Shown: piece by piece, positions 1 to 8,679 of the stretch
Layout of the letters: each line of letters opens with the position of its first letter
How positions within the stretch are numbered: position 1 is the first letter of the stretch
Notes under the pieces: generated by a model
Told to the model about the DNA's origin: nothing
Seen by the model: the letters and a program-made list of their open reading frames with translations, nothing else
Database searches by the model: none
Made by a program: the position numbers and the translations under genes
Assembly (NCBI GenBank): GCA_934255485.1
Contig: CAKQOG010000012.1
Location: 1 to 60,557 of the forward strand
Source of the DNA: an uncultured Prevotellamassilia sp.
Lineage (GTDB): Bacteria > Bacteroidota > Bacteroidia > Bacteroidales > Bacteroidaceae
DNA length: 60,557 nucleotides
Reading direction: 5' to 3'

Positions 1-1
1 G

Positions 2-1771
2 CACATACTCTATGGGGCATTATGTGCGGGTGTAGCATTCACAATTGTAGGCTGCACCGACGATTCCTACGACTTAGATAAAGTAGACCTCACTATGGGC
101 ATAGGCAGTGAGGGACTTAGTGTAACATTAGGAAACACTGAAAAAATATGTCTTAAAGACATTCTTGAAGAAGATAAATCTGTTAAAACAGATGTTAATA
201 ACCTCTATTATTTAGTGAAATCAGAGACCATGGGGTTTAACTTTAATGTGAAAAAAGTTAGCACCTCAATAAATAGTCCCGAGATAGTATCACGCGTTCT
301 ATCAAGTGCTAACATGAGCACACAAACCATACCTACTGGCTACATCACATCAGGAATGGCTGATGGAAATAAGCCCGTCAATTTCAGCGTGAACTTTACA
401 GAAGATGATATAAAAACTATTAAGAACATAGAGGTTCAACCCACCAATATTTCGCTTATCCTTTCGCAAAAAGGATCTACCAAACTGACTGTAAAGGAGA
501 TAAAGAACATAAAGATTATGCTACCCCAATATATGCACGTAAAGGCTCTTACTCCAGGGTGGACACTTGCGGCAGATAACACACTTACTTGCAACACACT
601 TGCAGGTAATAAGTTGGGTACAAAAATATGCGATTTAACGCTTACAAGTTTAAATATCAACCAATCTGTAACAGATCGTAAACTCTATATTTCTGATAAT
701 GCACGCGTTACGGCCAACGTTACCTATACCAATGTAAGCGGCACAACCATACAATGGGGAAACACCGATTATGCCGACATTGTTCTTAATATCAACGTTG
801 GTACAGGCAATAGCACCACTCCTTATGCACTCAATGTAAACCAAGTTACGGGCAAATTTACCCCTACTATCAACCCCGAAATCAAAAAAATAAACATACA
901 AGAGGACTTACCCGACTTTCTTAACGACGAAAATGCTAAGGCTGATGTTTCTAACCCCACACTGCGCTTAAATTCAAACCTCACAACTATACCTGTAGGC
1001 GTAAACGTGGGTTGCACTATGTTGCCTTATAAAAATGGAACCGAAATTACGGCTAATAAAGTGGTGGTTACAAATAGCGGATTAGCAATGGATGCTAACC
1101 AAAAAGATGTGGTTTATCTCTATAAAGGTAGTGCACCCTACGACCCCGAAGGAGTGATTTCTACTGATAGCAAAAAACAGGTGAGCAACCTCAACAATCT
1201 GATGAAAACCATACCTGACTACATCTTGTGTAACATGCAAAACAAGCAAGTAGTAGTACAAGATAAGGAATATACAGTGAAGTTAGGACAAAACTATAGC
1301 GGAAATATTACCTACACTATATTTGTTCCATTTGAGTTTAATAGCGGTTTGCAAATAGCCTATCGCGACTCTACTAATAGCCTAAATAGCGACCTTAAAA
1401 AGTATTCGGCAAAGGGCATACAGCTCACTACTGATGCTGAAAATTCTATACCGCTCGACCTTAAAATATCGATTGAGGCTTACGATGTAAACGGACATAA
1501 AGTGAGCGGCATTGCATTTAAAGACAATGAGGGACATGATTATGTGGTAATACCAGCATCGGCAAACGAGACCACCACCAAAAAGAGCCTTGAACTGAAT
1601 GCAGAACTTGCTGTGCCCGAAAACCTCTCAAAGGTAGACCGCTTTAGGTTTAAGGTTGAAACAGCTAACACCGAAATAGCTAAGAGCCACAAGCTCATCT
1701 CTTCGCAATATCTGAAACTGAACAACATCAAGCTCCGCTTGAAAGGTGGCATAACGATAGATTTTAACTAA
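2..1771 (+). CDS. Lipoprotein of unknown function, 5' end outside window
   Basis: The reading frame is open from the left edge. Upstream of the first in-window ATG (position 95) it encodes a hydrophobic stretch ending in AFTIVGC, followed by TDDSYDLDKVDLTMG. This is the end of a lipoprotein signal peptide, with a lipobox cysteine near position 53. The gene therefore starts before the window and ATG 95 is not the start. About 589 residues are visible, rich in Asn, Thr and Ser, with beta-type patterns and no motif that I recognise. The product is probably an exported, lipid-anchored envelope protein. The next gene, 116 bp downstream on the same strand, is an outer-membrane DUF5723 protein, so the two may act together; that is inference. 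I cannot name a function. Confidence 0.8.
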   Translation, partial: HILYGALCAGVAFTIVGCTDDSYDLDKVDLTMGIGSEGLSVTLGNTEKICLKDILEEDKSVKTDVNNLYYLVKSETMGFNFNVKKVSTSINSPEIVSRVLSSANMSTQTIPTGYITSGMADGNKPVNFSVNFTEDDIKTIKNIEVQPTNISLILSQKGSTKLTVKEIKNIKIMLPQYMHVKALTPGWTLAADNTLTCNTLAGNKLGTKICDLTLTSLNINQSVTDRKLYISDNARVTANVTYTNVSGTTIQWGNTDYADIVLNINVGTGNSTTPYALNVNQVTGKFTPTINPEIKKINIQEDLPDFLNDENAKADVSNPTLRLNSNLTTIPVGVNVGCTMLPYKNGTEITANKVVVTNSGLAMDANQKDVVYLYKGSAPYDPEGVISTDSKKQVSNLNNLMKTIPDYILCNMQNKQVVVQDKEYTVKLGQNYSGNITYTIFVPFEFNSGLQIAYRDSTNSLNSDLKKYSAKGIQLTTDAENSIPLDLKISIEAYDVNGHKVSGIAFKDNEGHDYVVIPASANETTTKKSLELNAELAVPENLSKVDRFRFKVETANTEIAKSHKLISSQYLKLNNIKLRLKGGITIDFN

Positions 1772-1887
1772 GCCTACATCTGCATTGGTTCGGGCCGAAC
1801 TTTGCATCGGTTTGCGAACAAAAGATGTTTGCTCTTTATGCACAAAAAAACTTGTGTAAGTTATAACATTTTAAAACAGATTATCAC

Positions 1888-3300
1888 ATGAAAATCCATC
1901 ATATTCTATCTTTAGCCGCCTTATTAGCTATGCCTGTTGCGGCTCAAGAATTGCATACTTCCTACTTCATGGAGTCGTCTACCACACGCCATGAAATGAA
2001 CCCCGCCCTACTCGATAAGTCCTACGTAACGATGCCAATTCTGCCCGTGGGCTACTTTAACATCGGTACAACGGGCAACGTAGGCCTTAAGAACTTTGTT
2101 TATAAAATGGAACCTGGCTGGCAAGGCTATGGTATGAACAATAACAACCTTACCACGTTCATGCATCCAAGCGTAAGCGCTAACGAATTTTTGGGAGGAC
2201 TGAAAGACAATAATCGCTTGTCAGTAAACCTTAAATACCAAATTTTTGGCATGGGTTTCAAGTCGTTTGGAGGCATAAGTTCTGTTGAACTCAACCTGCG
2301 GTCTAACACCAATGTAGCATTGCCTAAAGACCTGTTTGAATTTATGAAAACAGCTGGCCAGAAAACCGACTACAACATATCTGACGTCGGCATTCGCTCT
2401 GAAAATTTTGCAGAACTCGGACTTGGACATTCGCATAAGATAGGCGACAAACTCACCGTTGGCGGAAAGGTTAAATTTCTCTTTGGTTTAGGTTATGCCG
2501 ATGCTTTGGCTCAAAACCTAAAGTTGCATCTTTCTGACGATAAATGGAGCGTAAAGGGCAACATAGATATGTCTGCATCACTGATGGACTCTGAACTTGA
2601 ATTTGAAGACGATAGCAAAGATGACCCCAAAACACATCGTCATCGTGTGTCGGGTATCGACGAAATTAAAGGTGGACTCTCGGGCTTTGGTATGGCATTC
2701 GACTTGGGTGCAACCTACCAAGTATTGCCCGATCTAAAAGTGAGTGCAGCCCTTACAGACCTTGGTTTTATCAATTGGAAAAACACCCACAAAGCCACAT
2801 CTGCAGGCGAATGGGAGTTTGATGGCTTTGACAATATCTATGTGAGCGGCGACAAAGGTCCCGATAACAAATACGAGATAAGCAACCAATTCGAAGACCT
2901 TGGCGACGACCTTGGCGACATGTTTGCTGTGTACTATGATGGCAAAAAAAGTCAGAGTCGAGCATTAGCAGCAACGCTAACTTTGGGTGCCGAATACACC
3001 TTGCCTGCATATCGAAAACTAAAATTCGGTTTCTTATATTCAAGCCGTATGGCAGGCCGTTTTTCATATCATCAAGGCATGTTCTCTGCCAACGTTGCAC
3101 CACTAAAGTGGTTCGAAGCCGCACTGAGCATGGGCTTTACAAGTTCTGGCGTAACGGGTGGTTTAGTAGCCAGTCTACACGCAAAGCACTTTAACCTTAC
3201 GGTGGGTACCGACCGCTTCTTTGGCAAACTTAGCAAGCAGTTTATCCCACTCAACCGTGCCAATAGCAACTTAACTATTGGTCTGTCGTTCCCAATGTAG
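1888..3300 (+). CDS. DUF5723 family outer-membrane protein
   Basis: This is a 470-residue protein with a clear signal peptide (hydrophobic stretch ending PVAAQ, residues 1-20). It is followed by alternating beta-strand patterns and ends in an aromatic strand (LTIGLSFPM), as expected for an outer-membrane beta barrel. The N-terminal region (SSTTRHEMNPALLDKSY) matches what I know of the Bacteroidota DUF5723 family, whose role is unknown. An acidic stretch near residues 232-246 (EFEDDSKDDPK) is probably a loop. It follows a lipoprotein gene on the same strand, and a strong terminator lies 40 bp after its stop. Family assignment is fairly secure; biological role is open. Confidence 0.75.
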   Translation: MKIHHILSLAALLAMPVAAQELHTSYFMESSTTRHEMNPALLDKSYVTMPILPVGYFNIGTTGNVGLKNFVYKMEPGWQGYGMNNNNLTTFMHPSVSANEFLGGLKDNNRLSVNLKYQIFGMGFKSFGGISSVELNLRSNTNVALPKDLFEFMKTAGQKTDYNISDVGIRSENFAELGLGHSHKIGDKLTVGGKVKFLFGLGYADALAQNLKLHLSDDKWSVKGNIDMSASLMDSELEFEDDSKDDPKTHRHRVSGIDEIKGGLSGFGMAFDLGATYQVLPDLKVSAALTDLGFINWKNTHKATSAGEWEFDGFDNIYVSGDKGPDNKYEISNQFEDLGDDLGDMFAVYYDGKKSQSRALAATLTLGAEYTLPAYRKLKFGFLYSSRMAGRFSYHQGMFSANVAPLKWFEAALSMGFTSSGVTGGLVASLHAKHFNLTVGTDRFFGKLSKQFIPLNRANSNLTIGLSFPM

Positions 3301-3339
3301 CACCATTTAGGTAAGTTTCTTTAAGATAAAAGTTTGATT

Positions 3340-3390
3340 GTCCGTTCTGCATTTCTTGTTGCAAAGAAAGAGCAGAACGGACTTTTTTTC
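3340..3390 (+). terminator. Rho-independent terminator after the DUF5723 gene
   Basis: Perfect 11-bp stem GTCCGTTCTGC (3340-3350) with GCAGAACGGAC (3372-3382). A short inner TTTCTT/AAGAAA pairing extends it, and seven T follow. Confidence 0.85.
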
Positions 3391-3475
3391 ATTGCAAATA
3401 AACGCAAAACTAATATGAAGCATAAGTTGTACGCTTTAAAATGAAATAAACATTTTACATACAACAAAAAGTAGG

Positions 3476-3506
3476 TTGCACAAAACTTAAAAAATACGTA
3501 TATTTG
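3476..3506 (+). promoter_or_regulatory. Bacteroidota-type promoter of floA
   Basis: A TTG (3476-3478) and TATATTTG (3499-3506) are separated by 20 bp. This fits the known -33 TTG / -7 TAnnTTTG pattern of Bacteroidota. It lies 73 bp before the floA start, after the upstream terminator. Confidence 0.6.
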
Positions 3507-3579
3507 CAAACAAGCAGGACGTCTCTAACATAGTAACGTTCCTTAAATCTTCTTCATTTACCATAAAAATTATTATTGT

Positions 3580-4590
3580 ATGGATTCACCTCTTTTTGTT
3601 GCTATAATAGTAGTAGCAGTAGTAGTATGCCTAAGCATATTCTTTCACTTTGTTCCATTTTTTTTGTGGCTTAGTGCAAAGGTATCAGGAGTGCGCATAT
3701 CACTCATTCAATTGTTTTTGATGCGCATACGTAATGTACCACCCAGTGTGATAGTTCCCAGTTTGATAGAGGCTCACAAGGCTGGACTTGACAACGTTAC
3801 ACGTGATAATCTCGAAGCACACTACATGACTGGCGGACACGTTAAGCGCGTTGTACATGCACTAGTATCGGCATCTAAAGCCAACATAGATTTATCATTT
3901 GAAAAGGCCACAGCCATTGACCTTGCAGGTCGCGATGTGTTTGAGGCTGTACAAACAAGCGTAAATCCAAAGGTCATTGACACCCCACCTGTTGCCGCAG
4001 TAGCAAAAAACGGCATTCAGCTAATAGCTAAAGCTCGTGTAACCGTTCGCGCCAACATTCACCAATTGGTGGGTGGTGCTGGCGAAGACACCATACTTGC
4101 ACGTGTTGGCGAAGGTATCGTTTCGAGCATTGGCTCAGCCGAGACTCATGAGCAAGTACTTGAAAACCCTGACTCTATATCAAAGCTCGTGCTTTCAAAG
4201 GGACTTGACGCTGGTACTGCCTACGAAATTCTCTCTATCGACATTGCAGACATTGATGTGGGTAAGAACATTGGCGCAACCTTGCAAATGGACCAAGCAA
4301 ATGCAGACAAAAACATTGCACAAGCCAAAGCCGAAGAGCGCAGAGCTATGGCAGTAGCTTCAGAGCAAGAAATGAAAGCTAAAGCACAGCAAGCACGTGC
4401 CGAAGTTATTCAAGCTGAGGCCGAAGTGCCAAAGGCTCTTGCACAAGCATTGCGCGATGGCAATATGGGATTTATGGACTACTATAAACTCGAAAACCTC
4501 AAAGGTGACACTGCCATGCGCGACACTATAGCAAAGATTGACCCTTCTAACCTCTTTGGTACACGCAATAATAACAAAGGCAGTAAATAA
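3580..4590 (+). CDS. floA: Flotillin-like protein FloA
   Basis: This 336-residue protein has one N-terminal membrane segment (about residues 5-30). It then has the SPFH-like region typical of FloA (formerly the UPF0365 or YqfA family), including VPPSVIVPSLIEAHKAGL and the segment GLDAGTAYEILSIDIADIDVG. From about residue 245 there is an Ala/Glu-rich coiled coil (AKAEERRAMAVASEQEMKAK). FloA organises membrane microdomains in bacteria. Length is normal for the family, about 330 residues. The gene has its own promoter and appears to be monocistronic; the sialidase gene begins 76 bp downstream. Nothing looks truncated or unusual. Confidence 0.93.
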   Translation: MDSPLFVAIIVVAVVVCLSIFFHFVPFFLWLSAKVSGVRISLIQLFLMRIRNVPPSVIVPSLIEAHKAGLDNVTRDNLEAHYMTGGHVKRVVHALVSASKANIDLSFEKATAIDLAGRDVFEAVQTSVNPKVIDTPPVAAVAKNGIQLIAKARVTVRANIHQLVGGAGEDTILARVGEGIVSSIGSAETHEQVLENPDSISKLVLSKGLDAGTAYEILSIDIADIDVGKNIGATLQMDQANADKNIAQAKAEERRAMAVASEQEMKAKAQQARAEVIQAEAEVPKALAQALRDGNMGFMDYYKLENLKGDTAMRDTIAKIDPSNLFGTRNNNKGSK

Positions 4591-4666
4591 GTCTTACAAC
4601 CTTAATATTAGGGCATTACAAACTTTCTGATTGGTAAATATTTTATAACTACATAATTACTTTTGC

Positions 4667-7636
4667 ATGAAAATTACTAAGCAAATAGCAACTCTCTTGC
4701 TCGGACTTGCAGCCTCGGCCACAAGCCTTACGGCATGGGCAGATGTGCCATTTGAACCTACCACAATAACTGCAGGCAAGTTTGCAGACAACACAAAGTG
4801 GTACACCATGACTATTGGTGCAGGTTCGCTACGCATCCACGACAATGCAGACGCAAATTACATTCAGCTCGGTGGACAAATGAGCCTTAAAGACGAGAAC
4901 CTTTGGTGCTTTGTGGGCGATGAAACCAATGGCTTCATGATATACAACAAGCAAGCAGGCCCTACCAAAGCACTTGCAGCATCGTCTACGATGTCGGGTA
5001 CAAATGGTGGTAACACATATCCTATATTACAAAATGTAACGGGATTAGCTTCGAGCATTGTTAATCGTTGGGACTTTAAGAAAGCCTCTAAAGCTTCAAA
5101 CGGACAAGCAATCTCTGTTAATAATGGCTATTTCGTAAACGAGCATGGACATAGTAGCTACATCATCAACAACCGCGATGGTAAATTGGCATTTTGGTCG
5201 GTTGGCTACGACAATGGTTCGGCTATTGTGGTGTCAAGTATCAAAGCCACCTTCTCTATTGATCTAAAAAATGGTAAGTTTACAAGCACAAATACTGCAG
5301 GTACATGGGCCTCTACATGGAAATCAACTGCGGTAAGTCCACAACTTACATTAAACTGTGGTAACAACAATATGTGCAAGGTTGGCACAACCAACACCAT
5401 TGCCATTGCTTCTGGTCAATATGGTTCTGCCACCTACACGCTTTCGCCAACACGTGGTTATATCATCGAAAGCTATTCGTTTAAGATGAAAAACCAAAGC
5501 AAAACGACTAAGAACGTTACCTTGAAAGTGGGTAGCAAGGAGTATAAAGTAACTAACGAAGAAACAACCATTACTGTATCAAACATTAATGCTGAAAACA
5601 CCAACTTTACTCTATCGGGTGATAACCATGGCGTGCAACTTACAGACTTTGTTGTAAATGTAGCACTTTCTAACAAAGAACCCGAACCACAAACCGACTT
5701 GATGAAGGCTACAGGCCTTCCCACATACCGCATTCCAGCCATTGCAAAGGCATATAATGGCAACCTTATCTCTGTAGCAGACTATCGTTATAATGGTAGT
5801 GATATCGGTGGTGGAAAACTTGACTTGCGTGCAAGTATATCAAAAGATAACGGCAAAACATGGGGAAACATCTTTACTATTGTTAAAGGTGAAGACTATG
5901 TAAAAGGCAAGACATCCTCAAAGTTCTTGCACACGGGCTTTGGCGACCCTTGTATTGTAGCCGATAGAGAGAGTAACCGCGTACTCTTGATGAGTTGCAC
6001 AGGAGACATAATGTTCCCCAGCGCTTCACGCGACTATCACCAAGGCATAGCTCGTTTCTATAGCGAAGATAATGGCCAAACATGGTCTAAACCAGTTGAT
6101 ATTTCAGAAAGCATTTACTCGCAGTTTGATAAATCAAAAATCGGTTCTGCAAGATCAATGTTTATTGGCTCAGGTCGCATTTTCCAAAGTTCTACAGTAA
6201 AGGTTGGCGACTACTACCGCTTGTACTGCTCTGTACTCTTTAAAGACATTAACGGTACAAACAAAAATTATGTAATCTATTCAGACAACTTTGGCGACAC
6301 TTGGAGCGTGCTTGGCGGTGTGGATGTAGCTCCTATTCCAAGCGGTGCCGATGAGCCTAAAGCAGAGGAATTACCCGATGGTTCAGTACTTTGCAGTTCA
6401 CGTTGCTATGGAGGTCGTTACTACAACATCTTCCACTTTACAGATAGCAAAAAGGCTGAAGGTTCTTGGGACAATGTAGCTTTCTCTGGTGCATCAAACA
6501 ATGGTGTTATTGCAGAAGGCAATAGCACTAATGGCGAAGTGATGGTTGTGCCTGCACAACGCAAGAGCGATGGTAAGGATGTTTATTTACTCCTTCAGTC
6601 AGTTCCACTTGGTAGTGGACGTAGCAATGTAGGCATTTACTATAAAGAGCTTGCATCGCTTGCAGACTTCGACACTTCAGCCAACCTTGCTAAGGATTGG
6701 ACCGGACATCACCAGTCAAGCTATATTGGTTCAGCTTACTCAACTATGATATTGCAAGCCAATAATCACATTGGTTTCCTCTACGAGGAGGAAACGTATG
6801 GTTACGCTTATACCATTGTGTATAAAGACTATTCGCTCGAAACCATCACTGATAGTGCATACACATTCAAGGCTAACGTAGACAAGGCTACCATAGTAAA
6901 AGATGGCATTGAAACGAAGGTTGACAATGTAAAAAAAAATGTCGGAACAAACGTAGGTAACTATACAGAAGAGGCGGTATCAAGCATTAGCAGTGCGCTC
7001 AACTCTTACAATGAAGAACCTACAACTGCTAACTACGAAATGCTGAATGCAGCCTTAGCCAATGCACCTCGTGTACAAATACGTGAGGACATTAAGTATC
7101 GCTTTCGCAACGCTGAACGTAAAAACGGCACGCTCTATATGGTAGCAAGTTCAACAGGTCTTACTGCAGCCGAGCTAAACAATAACGATGAGAAACAACT
7201 CTTTAATTTTGTTCCTGGTACAACCGATGGCACTTGGATTATTCAAAATATTGAGAACAAAGTATATCTCGGTTCGACTCAAGCTGTCGAAACAAAAACT
7301 CCTGTTGTAAAGACTAAGAGTTCTGCAGCCAACTATACCATAAGCTCTTCAACTGATGGTAAAAGTGCTATCATTTGCACCACTCCAGTTAATGCTGGCT
7401 ATCCAGCTATCCACCTTGCTGGCGACAACTCACGTTTAGTTCCTTGGACTACATCGGCAAACGCTTCGCTTTGGTATATAGAGCCTACCAATATTCAAAC
7501 AGCCATTACTACTATTGATGCTCAAACAAGCAAGGCTAACACTGCCATCTACGACCTTCAAGGACGCAAACTCAATAGCATTCCGCAACAAGGTGTTTAT
7601 ATCACCTCCGACCGTAAAAAACACCTCGCACGTTAA
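4667..7636 (+). CDS. nanH: Secreted sialidase (GH33 exo-alpha-sialidase)
   Basis: This 989-residue sialidase cleaves terminal sialic acid from host glycans. The signal peptide is residues 1-25 (ending TAWA). Residues 30-335 form accessory, probably sugar-binding, modules. The catalytic propeller starts near residue 348 with the RIP motif (TYRIPAIAK). Asp boxes follow: SKDNGKTW (about 391), SEDNGQTW (about 465) and SDNFGDTW (about 539). DEPKAEELPDGSVLCSSR carries the expected Glu and Arg, and AYSTMILQANNHIGFLYEEE carries the Tyr/Glu near the end of the domain. Residues 800-950 look like a lectin-type module. The tail IYDLQGRKLN...GVYI resembles the C-terminal signal of Prevotella type IX cargo. 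No sialate lyase or transporter lies beside it. Confidence 0.92.
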   Translation: MKITKQIATLLLGLAASATSLTAWADVPFEPTTITAGKFADNTKWYTMTIGAGSLRIHDNADANYIQLGGQMSLKDENLWCFVGDETNGFMIYNKQAGPTKALAASSTMSGTNGGNTYPILQNVTGLASSIVNRWDFKKASKASNGQAISVNNGYFVNEHGHSSYIINNRDGKLAFWSVGYDNGSAIVVSSIKATFSIDLKNGKFTSTNTAGTWASTWKSTAVSPQLTLNCGNNNMCKVGTTNTIAIASGQYGSATYTLSPTRGYIIESYSFKMKNQSKTTKNVTLKVGSKEYKVTNEETTITVSNINAENTNFTLSGDNHGVQLTDFVVNVALSNKEPEPQTDLMKATGLPTYRIPAIAKAYNGNLISVADYRYNGSDIGGGKLDLRASISKDNGKTWGNIFTIVKGEDYVKGKTSSKFLHTGFGDPCIVADRESNRVLLMSCTGDIMFPSASRDYHQGIARFYSEDNGQTWSKPVDISESIYSQFDKSKIGSARSMFIGSGRIFQSSTVKVGDYYRLYCSVLFKDINGTNKNYVIYSDNFGDTWSVLGGVDVAPIPSGADEPKAEELPDGSVLCSSRCYGGRYYNIFHFTDSKKAEGSWDNVAFSGASNNGVIAEGNSTNGEVMVVPAQRKSDGKDVYLLLQSVPLGSGRSNVGIYYKELASLADFDTSANLAKDWTGHHQSSYIGSAYSTMILQANNHIGFLYEEETYGYAYTIVYKDYSLETITDSAYTFKANVDKATIVKDGIETKVDNVKKNVGTNVGNYTEEAVSSISSALNSYNEEPTTANYEMLNAALANAPRVQIREDIKYRFRNAERKNGTLYMVASSTGLTAAELNNNDEKQLFNFVPGTTDGTWIIQNIENKVYLGSTQAVETKTPVVKTKSSAANYTISSSTDGKSAIICTTPVNAGYPAIHLAGDNSRLVPWTTSANASLWYIEPTNIQTAITTIDAQTSKANTAIYDLQGRKLNSIPQQGVYITSDRKKHLAR

Positions 7637-7689
7637 GATATATAAGAGCGTGAAAGTATTTTTATTTGTAAAATAAAACATTAAGATTA

Positions 7690-7745
7690 GTCTCTGCTTC
7701 ATTTCTTTTCTACAAGCAAAAGAAATGAAGTGGAGGCTTTTTATA
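7690..7745 (+). terminator. Terminator of the sialidase gene
   Basis: TTCATTTCTTTT (7698-7709) pairs perfectly with AAAAGAAATGAA (7718-7729). The stem is extended by weaker outer pairing (TCTCTGC with GGAGGC) and followed by a T run. The ATG at 7725 lies inside this stem, which argues against its use as the upp start. Confidence 0.75.
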
Positions 7746-7763
7746 AAAAGACATTTAGAACTT

Positions 7764-8420
7764 ATGAAAGTTATTCATCTTGGAGAGAACAACTCTGTTA
7801 TTAACCTTTATATGTCGCAACTGCGCAATGTTGAAGTGCAAAATAATCGCACATTATTTCGTCGTAACTTGCAGCGCATAGCCCGTTTGATGGCATACGA
7901 AGTGAGCAAGACCTTACAATATTCAAACAAGGAGATTACCACTCCACTTGGCACTAAACTTGTGCCCACCTACGACGACCACATTGTTGTAGGCACAGTG
8001 TTACGTGCAGGACTTGCGTTTCATGAGGGTTTCCTTGATGTGTTCGATCAAGCCGATTCGGGCTTTGTGGCAGCCTATCGCGAAGAGGGCAATAAGCGTG
8101 AAGACTTGAAAATACACGTAGAATATTTGGCATCTCCTTCTATTCAAGATTGCACTTTCCTTATGGTAGACCCCATGCTTGCTACAGGTGGTTCGTTAGA
8201 GCTTTCTTATAAAGCTTTCTTAAAACATGGCATCCCCAAAACTCTTCACATTTGCAGTGTTATTGCTGCTCAAGAGGGCATAGAACACTTACAAAAGGTG
8301 TTCCCCAACGACGATGTTACACTTTGGGTTGCCGCTATCGACCCCAGCCTCAACGAGGAGGCATACATTGTGCCAGGTCTTGGCGATGCAGGCGATCTAT
8401 CGTTTGGTACCAAACTATAA
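7764..8420 (+). CDS. upp: Uracil phosphoribosyltransferase
   Basis: This enzyme makes UMP from uracil and PRPP in pyrimidine salvage, in the cytoplasm. The PRPP-binding segment FLMVDPMLATGGSLELS and the C-terminal uracil-binding signature (YIVPGLGDAGDLSFGTKL) are both clear. I place the start at ATG 7764 (MKVIHLGENNSV), giving 218 residues, close to the usual 208-220. The longer frame from 7725 would begin inside the sialidase terminator and add thirteen residues (MKWRLFIKRHLEL) foreign to the family. The gene stands alone, closed by a strong bidirectional terminator 25 bp after the stop. Confidence 0.93.
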   Translation: MKVIHLGENNSVINLYMSQLRNVEVQNNRTLFRRNLQRIARLMAYEVSKTLQYSNKEITTPLGTKLVPTYDDHIVVGTVLRAGLAFHEGFLDVFDQADSGFVAAYREEGNKREDLKIHVEYLASPSIQDCTFLMVDPMLATGGSLELSYKAFLKHGIPKTLHICSVIAAQEGIEHLQKVFPNDDVTLWVAAIDPSLNEEAYIVPGLGDAGDLSFGTKL

Positions 8421-8445
8421 CAGGACTACAAAATGGTCAAAAATT

Positions 8446-8495
8446 ACGCTCAGAAATCAAGCATATATGGCATGATTTCTGAGCGTTTATTTCTT
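8446..8495. terminator. Bidirectional terminator between upp and a minus-strand ORF
   Basis: A perfect 14-bp stem pairs ACGCTCAGAAATCA (8446-8459) with TGATTTCTGAGCGT (8473-8486). T-rich tracts follow on both strands, so it can end transcription from upp and from the convergent minus-strand genes. Confidence 0.85.
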
Positions 8496-8496
8496 T

Positions 8497-8634
8497 TTAT
8501 TTTACTCTGCGATTAAGTTGGTTATTAGCTTTGCTTGCCTTTGATTTGCCCACTCTTTTGCCTGTTTTCTTTTTATTAGCTTTCGCTTTAAAGGCAAAGG
8601 GATTGTGCTCTCCTTTTTTGCGTTGTAAGGTCAT
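8497..8634 (-). CDS. Small Lys/Arg-rich ORF, 45 residues, function unknown
   Basis: This minus-strand frame reads from ATG at 8634 to TAA at 8497 and encodes 45 residues. It begins MTLQRKKGEHNPFAFKAKA and ends QLNRRVK; roughly a third of the residues are Lys or Arg and only one is acidic. It lies 45 bp downstream of rmuC on the same strand and stops just before the bidirectional terminator, so it fits as the last gene of an AEC-rmuC transcript. The composition suggests nucleic-acid or ribosome binding, but I recognise no family. It could also be chance, since A-rich DNA tends to encode Lys. Confidence 0.5.
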   Translation of the reverse strand: MTLQRKKGEHNPFAFKAKANKKKTGKRVGKSKASKANNQLNRRVK

Positions 8635-8679
8635 AATATTGCTAAGTGTATGAGAGGTTTTACAAATCAATAAACTGGG

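Noticed and set aside
1788..1800. Palindrome GTTCGGGCCGAAC between the first two genes
   Set aside because: It has a one-base centre and no T run; too little to call a terminator or an operator.
8252..8482. 76-residue plus-strand ORF overlapping upp
   Set aside because: It is an out-of-frame shadow of upp, reads into the terminator and has no family-like features.
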